This document shows, piece after piece, positions 28,266-38,033 of a stretch of DNA of 64,000 nucleotides. This DNA is from Alitta virens (lineage: Eukaryota > Annelida > Polychaeta > Phyllodocida > Nereididae). The first letter of the stretch is position 1, and each line of letters starts with the position of its first letter. Where the stretch lies: the NCBI GenBank assembly GCA_932294295.1, contig OW028585.1:24116313-24180312 (forward strand). Direction: 5' to 3'. The notes beneath the pieces were generated by a model. It did not search any database and was not told the DNA's origin. It saw only the letters and a list, made by a program, of their open reading frames with translations. A program made the translations under genes and the position numbers.

Positions 28266-29763
28266 CTGTAAAGATACAAATATTAGAAAATGAAAGAATT
28301 CATAATGAAAGTCCACTTCTTTCTTTTTTATCAAATTGATGGGTCACTGTTGCTAGAATATCCCCTAAGGGATTAGATTAGACTTAGTGATTGTAATAAT
28401 TCGGCAAAGCTGAATTAGAAAGTTCATGTGTTCATTAATGGAACTTACCTTCTGTAAGTCATCAATCCATCGAAGGCCATAACTCCCATCTTCATTGAAA
28501 TCATCAGATGCCAGGTGGAGAACATGATATTATCTCTCTTCAGCATCATAGGCCATTGACAGGTAGTTTTTACTGCAAATTGTAGACGCAGTTACCATGT
28601 TTGGATCAGCTTCAATGCAGATTTTACATGCAGTTATCATGTTATGATCAACTTCACTGCGGATTGTAGATGTTTGGATCAGCTTCATTGCAGATTGTAG
28701 ATGCAGTTATCATGGTTGGATCAGCTTCACTGCCGATTGTAGATGCAGTTATCACGTTATGATAAATTTCACTACAGATGGTAGATGTAGTTACCATGTT
28801 TGGATGAGCTACACAACAGATTGTAGATGCAGTTACCAAGTTTGGATCAGCTTCACTGCAGATTGTAGATGCAGTTACCATTTCTTGATGAGATAAACTG
28901 CAGATTGTAGATGGGGGGTGGGTGGGTGATTAGGGCTTTACATCCTGTATTTCTGCACCAGTTGGGCTAATTAGGACAGGCAGAGACCATGGCAATGAGA
29001 CGAAGGATGAAACAGCCATCCAACTTAGGCGCGCAGATTGTAGATGGATATACCAAGTTTAAATCAGCTTCACTGCAGATTGTAGATGCAGGTACCATGT
29101 TTGGATCAGCTTCATTGCAGATTGTAGATACATTTATCATGTTTGAATCAGCTTCACCGCAGATTGTCGATACAGTTGTCATGTTTTGATCAGTTTCACT
29201 GTAGATTGTAGAAGCAGTTACCATGATTTGATGACCTACACTGCAGATTGTAGATGCAGTTACCAGGTTTGGATCAGCTTCACTGCAGATTGTAGATGAA
29301 GTTACCATGTTTGGATCAGCTTCACTGCACATTGTAGATGCAGTTACCATGTTTGGATCAGCTTCACTGCAGATTGTAGATGCAGTTACCATGTCTTGAT
29401 GAGATAAACTGCAGATTGTAGATGCAGTTACCAAGTTTAAATCAGCTTCACTGCGGATTGCAGGTGCAGGTACCATGTTTGGATTTTCTGTAGCGGCTAT
29501 ATAATTGGTCATGAACACTCAGCAGTACTGTTCACAGGTATACTTCCAATCACCCTCTTGAACCAGGAATGATGCTTCCAATATGGTCTTCAGGTTTGAA
29601 AAGCTCTGTTGGATGAGGCATGTTGGGATTCATGTTCAGTCATCACTGGCTGTTCCAGTATGGAAGTACAAGTAGATAGTTGCCCAGTGCAACATGTAAC
29701 ATCAAGATGTCCATATTCCCCTCTTTGCAAATAATGGACATCCGGAGTAGACCCACAATGATT
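28266..29763 (-). repeat. Satellite module 14: intron 28266-28448, exon-like body 28449-29763
   Basis: The body is 1,315 bp. The intron is one base shorter than the others, by one T in its pyrimidine/T-rich run on the plus strand. The array is interrupted at 28,915-29,032 by the same 118-bp insertion as module 10, in the same position relative to the repeat. This indicates copying by segmental duplication rather than independent insertion. Confidence 0.8.
28915..29032. mobile_element. Second copy of the 118-bp insertion
   Basis: It is nearly identical to the insertion in module 10 (TTTACATCC here, TTTACGTCC there) and sits at the same unit boundary. It was therefore probably carried along by module duplication. 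Confidence 0.55.
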
Positions 29764-30330
29764 CTGTAAAGATACAAATATTAGAAAATGAAAGAATTCA
29801 TAATGAAAGTCCACTTCTTTCTTTTTTTATCAAATTGATGGGTCACTGTTGCTAGAATATCCCCTAAGGGATTAGATTAGACTTAGTGATTGTAATTATT
29901 CAGCAAACCTGAATTAGAAAGTTCATGTGTTAATTAATGGAACTTACCTTCTGTAAGTCATCAATCCATCGAAGGCCATCACTCCATCTTCATAGAAATC
30001 ATCAGATGCCAGGTGGAGAACATGATATTATCTCTCTTCAGCATCATAGGCCATTGACAGGCAGTTTTTACTGCAAATTGTAGATGCAGTTACCATGTTT
30101 GGATCAGCTTCACTGCAGATTGTTGATGCAGTTATCATGTTATGATCCACTTCCCTGCAGATTGTAGATGCAGTTGCCATGTTTTGATGAGCTACATTGC
30201 AGATTGTAGATGCAGTTACCATGTTTTGATCAATTTCACTACAGATGGTAGATGCAGGTACCATGTTTGGAACAGTTTGGATCAGCTTCACATCAGATTG
30301 TAGATACCTTAAGCATAATATTGTTTTGTT
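29764..30330 (-). repeat. Satellite module 15, incomplete: intron 29764-29947 and a short array that decays by about 30,330
   Basis: This is the promoter-side end of the array in minus-strand terms. After the tail and donor (exon end 29948) only about six 42-bp units follow. The repeat register fades out at about 30,300 into unrelated AT-rich sequence. No acceptor-side head is present, so the outermost module is truncated. Confidence 0.75.
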
Positions 30331-30424
30331 GTCTTCATTTGTGTATTTACCTAAGTTTATTGAACAACCATATGTAATTATCTGCAATCAGGCCCAACAA
30401 GTTTACATCCACCTGAGCAAACAT

Positions 30425-31249
30425 GTTGGTTTGTTCAGCCCTGCGCTGTGTCTCTAGTAGAAATTTTTCAGTGCATGTGTCTCCCACATGATCACATTTA
30501 GAATATTGTTATTTCCGAGAGACTGATCTCTGATTTTCAGAAGTCGATTAAGGAATATGAGAAGTTCGGGATACACTTTGTCTAGTACAGTACACAGATA
30601 AATGAAGCATATGGATTTTCTGGTAGATCTAGATGCAACGGAGTCTCAACATACCCTACACTTTAAATAAATAAGAGGCCCAAAGCATGTTTTTTTGGTT
30701 TTTTAAAGTGTACCACACTAGATTCGCCAAATACCAAATTTTGAATAAATTTACTGATATAATGACTGTTTTAAATATGTGGCCCTTAATTTTGGATACA
30801 GGCCTCCTGAAAATTGGTAGTATTTTCCCACTGGGAATTCTTCATTTGAAACACACCAGAAGCATTTGATGTAAAAATAAACTACTTTGTATTTCCCAAG
30901 TCTGTTTGGGTCAAATAATCCCACTAGCAGATGAATCGGACTCATAATTCATAAAATCTACATCAATTCCTATATGGTGTTCTGTCTCATGCTCTGTTTG
31001 GCTTTTCCAGAAACAGCCAATTCATCTCTACACAAATATTTGTCATGTCATTCGATCTATGACATTGCTATGAAAAATGTTCTCACCTTACATGGCTTGT
31101 TGTCTGGTACAAAAAAGAATATTTGATGGAAGTGTCCATCCTCTCCTCTTGGAAAAAGGTGCTCCCAAAGTGAACTGTGCATTGATTCTGTGAAAACCTA
31201 CAAACAAAATTACAATATGATTCAAACGGGCATGATTTTTAGACCATCC
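30425..31249. repeat. Diverged direct duplication, copy A
   Basis: It matches 31,794-32,492 over long stretches, including CACTGTGTCTCTAGTAGAAA-type sequence, GAGAGACTGATCTCTGATT, CAGGCCTCCTGAAAATTGG and a common end near TTTTAGACCATCCCAAG. Copy A carries about 100 bp extra near 30,600-30,720. It contains the candidate exon 31,087-31,187. Confidence 0.75.
31087..31187 (-). other. Candidate 101-bp exon of an unidentified gene, copy A
   Basis: The minus strand shows a pyrimidine-rich acceptor (TTTTCACAG) before AATCAATGCACAG and a donor (TAAG|GTGAGA) after. It opens with AATCA, as the satellite module head does (AATCATTGTG), and shares a TTCCAAGAGG/TTGCAAAGAGG stretch with it. A reading frame beginning NQCTVHFGSTFFQEE is open, but a second frame is open too, so the frame is not settled. 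There is no recognisable domain. Confidence 0.4.
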
Positions 31250-31254
31250 CAAGT

Positions 31255-31560
31255 TGACAGTTCATAATTGTTTGTTCCAGCATTGAAGTGAAAGGCGCCT
31301 TCACCTGGCACAGTTCGATGTCCTGCACAACATTCCATGTGTCCAAACCATTTGCTTCATTTTATGAAGGTGGATCTTGTTGAGAGGTCTGCATTGATTC
31401 TGTGAAAAAAAATGCTAAATTCATTATTAGGATATAAGAAGAATGTCCACATGGTCTTTTTACAGACTGATGGCTCACTGTTGCTTGAACCTCCCATATG
31501 CGTCCAGAATTTGCCTTTACTTGTCACAGTGCTCCTGAATATACTGGTCGAATGACTGGT
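31255..31560 (-). other. Non-expanded relative of the satellite module head and intron
   Basis: Plus-strand stretches match the module head and intron in the same order: TGTTCCAG(C/T)AT(T/G)GAAGT, then a CCA(T/G)TGTCCA-like stretch, then GCATTGATTCTGTGAAAA (module: ACAATGATTCTGTAAAGATA), then a diverged AAATTCATTATTAGGATATA-type stretch and GTCCAC, then GATGGCTCACTGTTGCTTGA (module: GATGGGTCACTGTTGCTAGA). No 42-bp array is present. This fits a progenitor or early diverged paralogue. Confidence 0.55.
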
Positions 31561-31793
31561 TGACAGCAAAGAGCAGTAACAAGTTTGATCTTTCTGATCT
31601 TCATCAATATATATAATATGCTTCATGTAAAAAAACAGGGTGTTATAAACCAATATATAATTTTATTTTTCTTTAAAAGGATCATACAAGTGTGCAGTTT
31701 AAGCAGGAGCCATAAGATTCATAAGCACTCCATTGTTACAGAAACTAAGCCTACCCAGCCATCTGTACATATGAAATTTTTTAACATGTTGGT

Positions 31794-32492
31794 TTGTTTA
31801 GCGCTGCACTGTGTCTCTAGTAGAAATTTGTCAGTACATGTGCCTCCCATATGATCACAATTGGGAATATTGTTAATGGCGAGAGACTGATCTCTGATTC
31901 TCAGAAGTAGATTTAGGAAAATGAGAGGTTGGGTTGTCAACACTTGTCTAGTAAAGTACACTGATAAATGCCAAATTTTGAATAAATTTACTAATATAAT
32001 GATGGCTTTAAATATGAGGCCCTTAATTTTGGATACAGGCCTCCTGAAAATTGGTAGTATTTTCCCACTGGAAATTCTTCATTTGAAACACACCAGAAGC
32101 ATTTGAACTAAAAAAAAAACCACTTTGTATTTCCCAAGTCTGTTTGGGTCAAATAATCCCAACAGCAGACGAATCTGACTCATAATTCATAAAATCTACA
32201 TCAATTCCTTTATGGTGTTCTGTATCATGCTCTGTTTGGCTTTTTCTGAGACAGGCAATTCATCTCTTCACAAATATTTGTCATGTCATTCGATCTATGA
32301 CATTGCTTTGAAAAATGTTCTCACCTTACATGGCTTGTTGTCTGGTACAAAAAAGAGTATTTGATGGAAGTGTCAATCCTCTCCTCTTGGAAAAAGGTGC
32401 TCCCAAAGTGAACTGTGCATTGATTCTGTGAAAACCCTATAAACAAAATTACAATATGATTCAAACGGGCATGAGTTTTAGACCATCCCAAG
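31794..32492. repeat. Diverged direct duplication, copy B
   Basis: This is the partner of 30,425-31,249 in the same orientation. Copy B lacks the segment around the extra GAAGCATATGG stretch of copy A. Between the two copies lies 31,250-31,790, which is related to the satellite module head instead. The whole region therefore looks like a small array of duplicated exon-bearing segments. Confidence 0.75.
32325..32425 (-). other. Candidate 101-bp exon, copy B
   Basis: The length and the acceptor and donor sequences are the same as in copy A within the duplicated segment. Retention of both splice signals and length in a diverged copy is mild support for a once-functional exon. Confidence 0.4.
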
Positions 32493-32847
32493 CAATAAGT
32501 AGAACAAAATGGACAGAAATGTTGACAGTAGGCCTATATATTATTTACTGTGAGTCAAACCTCAACTCTTTACCAGATACTGACACTCTTGTAATAATTT
32601 CTTTTGTTTCTCTGAGAACATGGCAAATGGCCATTATGGAGGAGGCTCAGGCAATTCTGCAATTCTCACTGCACAGCAGGGAAACTTGAGTTCATACATA
32701 CGTGTTTATATGACAAAGCTTCACAAATCCTATACCACAGGGCATGTTTCCAAGCAAAAAGATGCTCAACCAAGCAGAATATTTGAGAATTTCTACTGAA
32801 CATACGTCAAGAAATCCAAATGACATCAAACAAATTTAGGAAGTTAC

Positions 32848-32944
32848 CTTTTTTTCAAGTCATCAGTCCTTTGAAGCCCAAGTTCTTTAAAACTTTCCAT
32901 GAATACTGTTCCTCTTGTTGACTATAACCAGTCCCAGGGCAAAT
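32848..32944 (-). other. Candidate 97-bp exon related to the satellite module tail and donor
   Basis: On the minus strand an acceptor (TTTTTCCAG) precedes ATTTGCCCTGGGACTGG. The exon ends in GGACTGATGACTTGAAAAAAAG followed by GTAACT. The module tail ends in GGATTGATGACTTACAGAAG followed by GTAAGT, so the two are clearly related (protein level GFKGLMT versus AFDGLMT). The frame carries a TGA where modules have TAC. It is probably a decayed exon. Confidence 0.45.
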
Positions 32945-32999
32945 CTGGAAAAAGAACAATTGCACTTTGTATTAATCTTGAGTCTTCCTGCTGCAATAT

Positions 33000-34435
33000 A
33001 CAAGTGTCATTAAGATTGTTCAAGAAAACTAATCCATGATACTGTATATTCAGTATACAATACTTGTGCTTCTTTTAGATCTATCACATTCTAACAAGAA
33101 CAAATATAGCATACTCAGATGATGTTATATATTAAACTTAATGTTGCCACTGTTTAATACATAGGCCTACTAAACATTGGATATTTCTTTATTATATTGT
33201 TTTGTATATATATTTTTTTTATTAAGTGATATTAACACCAATACCATTGTTGCTGTAGGAAGTGATCAGAATATTATAATCAGATTCTGGTGATAACAAA
33301 AGGCGTGGATGAGACGGGCATTACATCCCCATAATTTATTTATTTTTGTCACCAGAAAGGGCTGATCAGGACAGGCAGGTGTCAAAGCAAGATTTTATAT
33401 ATAGCCTGATAATTATACCTTTTGATTGCAGCTGGTGAAGTTAGGCATTGGCATGATAGTAGAGAAGTCTGCCTGGAATTGCCAATAGTGTAGAAACACA
33501 TGAAAATGTTGAACCATGTGACTGGAAATCATTTAGTGTAGGTCATTTGTCCTCAAGCGTGAACAGCTTCCACAAACTGAGGTTTCGCAGTAACTGGGTA
33601 ACTACGGCATGCCATACCTGGGGGAAAAAAAAGTATAAGATCAGTATATTCCACAGATGTTATGACAATGTACGTTATAGTTGGGTTCAGCATAATTGTT
33701 CGCCCAGTTTTTTTAATAATTTTTTTTACAGTGTAGGAGAAAGTAAGGTGAACAGGGCCATTTATCACATTTATTTTTTGCTGATTCAAGTGACAGAACA
33801 AGGTCACGTTTTACATTCTAAATTATACTGTAAATATTCCTCTAATTATTTAAGCACTTTTTTGAAAAATTCTCAGCTATTTCCTGTGTAACAAAAGAAA
33901 AATTCATATAGAGGCAAAAGAAATTGACACCTCCTGTCAGTTAATAACAAATTGTTCACACATAAACATGATAAAGACTGGATTGAAGCTGAATTATTCC
34001 TCTGTTCTAATCGGCTAACAGTTGCCTTCTACATCTCATTGTTTTTCCGTATCAGCGATTCGTTAATTCGGTCTCACTCAGGAATGTTTTCTGACTAAAT
34101 TATCCACTATTTTGACATTAAATGAGGAAAAACATCTTTCATGAATAAAACCAAAGTTTCTTTAACATATACAATCTAGCAAAGGATTTGTTTTCTGCTA
34201 AAAGCCTTCAAAGTTGTGAATGGGAGGACGTTGTGATATCTGTCTGTTTGATTGGTTCTCTTCTGTGATTGGCTGCTGAGTTCAACATGAATATTAATGA
34301 GATTGTTGATCCTCACTGCTTGTGTAGTAATATCCATATGAATAGTACAAGAATTTGGTCAACAATTCTTAGTTTTCTCTAGAAAATAGAAAATATCTGT
34401 TATATAAAAGCTCACGAATGGGTTTCATTGAGCTT
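33000..34435. other. AT-rich non-coding stretch with one short repeat relic
   Basis: No coding potential or RNA gene was recognised. Around 33,305-33,400 the sequence GGGCATTACATCC ... CACCAG ... GGGCTGATCAGGACAGGCAG resembles the 118-bp insertion of the satellite (GGGCTTTACGTCC ... CACCAG ... GGGCTAATTAGGACAGGCAG). It is therefore a diverged member of the same dispersed family. Confidence 0.5.
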
Positions 34436-34442
34436 ATCCACC

Positions 34443-35358
34443 GGTAGCAGGTCGTTTCGGCCTTGAGCCTGTTCGGCCTCGCCAAAAACAAGTCGGTTCG
34501 GCTTTTTAGCGAAGTCGGTTCGGCCATTTAGCGAAGTCGGCCTCCTATATTGGTGTATGGGAGCCGAATCGACTTAAAAAACGAGACGGTTCGGCCGTTT
34601 AATTGAGTCGTTTCGGCATTCTGCTTTTTTAAGTGCAATCCAGAATGAAAGGAATCGGTTTCCACTGATAAAGGAATAGAGAAAGAATTGAATGCAATTA
34701 GAAATGCTTTGTGATATTACTTGAAATAATAAAGAAAGAATAAAGAAACAACTTTGTGATATTACTTGAATTGAATAATAAAACTAACATTTATGTTTGT
34801 TTTAATTAATATTTTATTTACTAATAAATTTGTGTATTTAGATAAAAAACTAAATATTAATACACATTTCACATGGCCTCCTAAAACATTCAGCAATATT
34901 TAAGATAATATTCCCCAAAGATATTACCAAATTATTTGCACAATATTTAAATTGTCATATAAATTGATATTATGTCAATATATGGAGAAAAGATTGTCAA
35001 ATTATAACAGTGTGGACCCTAGAAAAGCCTGCAGAAATATTATAAATTATATTACTAAATAAACTTGTCCCAGTGAATTTATTTAATAAAACGTTTATGT
35101 ATTACCTAATTTTTAAACTGTGTTTCCTCTTTAGCGGCGCCAGGGGGGGGGGATGATAAGGGCAGATTAAGTATTTTTTGGCGGCCGGCCTAACCCACGG
35201 CCGAATAGACTTATTTCCTAGACCGAACCGGGTCTGTTCGGCTTCAATGCTAAAGTATAGGGAGCCGAACCGACTTGTTTCGTAGGCCGAATTGACTCAT
35301 TTAAACGAGTCGTATCGGCCGGGCCGAACTGGTCGAAGGCCGAAACGACTAGCATTCG
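34443..35358. mobile_element. Non-autonomous DNA transposon with long inverted repeats of an iterated GTCGGTTCGGC motif
   Basis: Both ends carry several copies of a GTCGGTTCGGC/GTCGTTTCGGCC-type motif in opposite orientation, spaced roughly 25-35 bp apart and extending about 170-200 bp inward. The matching GGAGCCGAA(T/C)CGACTT stretch lies at the same depth on both arms. The centre is AT-rich and has no coding potential. The direct repeat ATCCACC flanks the element (34,436-34,442 and 35,359-35,365), suggesting a 7-bp target duplication. The superfamily is not assigned. The GC-rich CpG-containing arms stand out against an AT-rich background. Confidence 0.7.
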
Positions 35359-35826
35359 ATCCACCACTGTGGTTGGGTTATATTATAATACCACATGGGT
35401 TGTTCCTAATAGGTTTTCTATGAGGAACACAGCAAAGTGTGGGATATTTGCCACTATCATATCGAGACAACAACAAAAAATGTATGCAATGGTATTAATA
35501 AATTTGACAAAATAGAGTAAAAATCTGATATACTAAAAGCAGAATGATATTTAAAATAAATTGGAAACTAATTAAGAAGGGAACAATAAATAGAGAAGGT
35601 ACCTTACAATGGGAATATAAGGAACTGAATATAGGGTCTACAATTACTGAAGTTTTTAATCTAAAGCACAAGCTTCAAACAATGTCAACAACGAAAGTGA
35701 GTTGTTCTGTCATAATATTGCATCAAATTATATTTTGAAAGTTTTGTTGTGAATGTATCATAGTGAAATTGTAAAATATGTATTGACTGCTTAAGTTCCA
35801 AACTTTAACAGTTTTGTTGAAGTGAT

Positions 35827-35874
35827 AGAGAAAAATCGACCAATTATGTTGTCATAATTGGTCGATTTTTCTCT
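35827..35874. repeat. Perfect 22-bp palindrome with 4-base loop
   Basis: AGAGAAAAATCGACCAATTATG is followed by TTGT and its exact reverse complement. The right arm continues into a dispersed repeat also found at 42,130. The palindrome therefore probably formed at the end of that repeat, either as a terminal hairpin or by head-to-head insertion. Confidence 0.85.
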
Positions 35875-35991
35875 GCAAATGTCTTAAGTCTGAGATTAAT
35901 GCACTGTTTGATCTGGGGTTAATGATCTCTCATGAATCTAAGAATAGCTTAAGCTGTTTACCTCACCATCAAAACCATATCACTATTATAG
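35853..35991. repeat. Dispersed repeat copy 1 (short form)
   Basis: It matches 42,130-42,232 almost base for base, including CTTAAGTCTGAGATTAATGC and GGGGTTAATGATCTCTCATG. It then jumps to the sequence found at 42,400-42,440 (TACCTCACCATCAAAACCAT). It thus lacks about 170 bp present in copy 2. Confidence 0.8.
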
Positions 35992-36359
35992 TCCCAAACT
36001 TGAAGTAACTCTATGTTTAGTTTGTTTAAAAAAATGAAAAAAATTAATGTTTAAGACTTTAACGAAACAGTCGCTTGATAAATTTTGCTTACCAAAAAGC
36101 TTTCACTGCTTCTGTGGTCTTGTTCACTTGAGTTATGAAGATAGATGTTTGAGTTGTTGGTGCTGTGACTATGTTGTTGTCACCAAAAGGTGTTGTTGAA
36201 GGTGCCACTGACTGGATTTTTGACTGATGTGACAACAACCTCCAACAATCCTTTAAGAGGTCACAATCAAAGTTAGGTGAACAGGTGCATTTACACTCAA
36301 TAAAATGTATTTGAAATAAATTGAAGGAGTCAATATTTTCAAAAAGAAAAAAAAGGGAT

Positions 36360-36710
36360 TAATTATATATATATAAATTTAAATTTTTGTTTTTATCTCA
36401 ATGGTACTAGGTCTGGAGCTTCGTCAGCTTATGACCAGCTGACAAAGACAGACGTAATGATGAGATGATAAGACTTGGAGTCCACACCATGTTACACATT
36501 TATCCCATGGGTGGGGTGTTTTACTTGCCTCAGCATAGACACTGAGTGCAAGGCACCTCCAATTTAATGTCTTATGCAATCAACATCCAGCTTAGATTGA
36601 GGTCATGAAGTGTGCCGGGCCGGGGATCGAACCCGGGATCTTCAGCAGATCTGGCCAATATGGAATTGGAAGATTCCTTAACTTTAGGCCAGCTGCTAAA
36701 TCCATGAAAC
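36360..36710 (-). mobile_element. tRNA-derived SINE
   Basis: On the minus strand a tRNA-like head contains an A-box-like TTTAGCAGCTGGCCTAAAG (plus-strand position about 36,681-36,700). About 60 bp further is a perfect B box, GGTTCGATCCC (about 36,618-36,630), as in polymerase III internal promoters. A unique body of about 240 bp follows, ending in an A/T-rich tail near 36,360. No complete cloverleaf can be folded by eye, so it is not an intact tRNA gene. The family is not identified. Confidence 0.7.
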
Positions 36711-38033
36711 CATTGATTGAAACAAAGCATTGGAGCCGTGGTTCATGTTTTCGGCGATACACAATATTACGCAATTCATTCTTACCTATCTGCAAAATGT
36801 AAAATTTTGAAAATTGGATGACAAACGACAAAGTATAAAATTGAATGCACACAATAAAATTGTGACGACTTCGGCCTATATTCTGAAAGACATATATAGG
36901 AAACTGTTTAGATTTACAGTTTAGATTCTGGTAATTACATTTGGTCATCTCTATTTATCTACTTTTACTTTTGTCAGCTTTTGCTTTCCCAATACTATGT
37001 AATGCACCAGACAATATATTTGTTGCTATTTTTTCTTTCTTTTAAAGTATTTTGTATTATATTTCTGGAAGCTTCGTTTCTTTAGAGTACCATGATTTAA
37101 TTGTAGAAATTTAAAGTAAAGATGTTGTGTTTTCTGGTAAAATCACTATAATGTCTCGAAAAGTATCTCCATAAAATAAATTTAATTTCAAACTTGACCT
37201 CATTTTTTATGAAAACAATGCTAAAAGATAAAACTTGGTGAAAATGCCCTAAGTATTTCAAATGTGGCTGCCATGGCAACCACTAATCCCTGAGCCATAA
37301 TATTTTAGGAATTGTGTTTTGTACCATAAAACTACATATCGTCAGTGTCCTGATGAAACCTCCTATCTGCATTTTGGCAATTTTTCAGAAGAAGGAAAAA
37401 ATTGCACTGAATAATCATCTCTGCACCTATTTATCTCTGATTTTAACCAAGAACAATTTTTTAACTACATTTTCTCCCTGTCATAAAATTTTATGAATAA
37501 TGTTGAATCGTGCCTGAAATAGTGGAGATAGAAGGTTTGGCTTTCCTTTGGTAAGGACATAGGAGGTTTTCATATAGATGAAAATGAAATTTTTCTGGTA
37601 CATTATTGCAATAAGTTTTTGTCAGCATTAAGGGAGAAAAGGAATATTTATTATATCTCATAAGAAACATGCTTAGATATTACCCTTCAGTCTCATACTT
37701 CACTTTTTCTTTATTGTGATGTGTAAGTATGACCAAAAAAGTCACATCTATAGACAAAACTAACTATGGCAATTTTAATACCACCATTGCCTCCAATTAG
37801 CGACTGTGATGCAGAAAGAAAACAAAACGTTATCTCAATCATTATAACACCAAACTGGTGTATTCATTTTAATCAAGACTCAAGAAATCATTGAGAGTAT
37901 ACAACAATGTAATTTCAACAACAAACAAACTCTACATGAGGTAAAAATTTACAAGAAATTGGCATGTTATGTCTGGCATGAAGGAGAGGGAGGGGTATAC
38001 CAGAAATTGGCTCATGAATCTGCAAACTAAAAA

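Larger units (their letters stand above)
1..30330 (-). repeat. Higher-order satellite array built on a 42-bp (14-codon) minisatellite
   Basis: The region is dominated by a 42-bp unit whose core reads GCAGATTGTAGATGCAGTTA then CCATGTTTGGATCAGC on the plus strand. On the minus strand this translates as TASTICSEADPNMV. I estimate roughly 500 units, after subtracting the non-repeat parts. The units are packaged in modules of 1,362-2,736 bp, each with the same splice-like borders and a 183-184 bp intron-like segment. Because 42 is divisible by 3, one minus frame and two plus frames stay open for long stretches (plus frames read TADCRCSYHVWISF and GSASLQIVDAVTMF), so ORF length alone proves nothing. 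Transcription direction is inferred from the splice motifs, which make sense only on the minus strand. The array continues beyond the left window edge. Confidence 0.95.

Noticed and set aside
1..30330. CRISPR-like array
   Set aside because: Units are contiguous and variable with no unique spacers, and the context is eukaryotic.
36605..36802. Protein ORFs and an intact tRNA gene around the B-box sequence
   Set aside because: The sequence fits a tRNA-derived SINE. A complete cloverleaf and acceptor stem are not apparent, and the ORFs run across the SINE.
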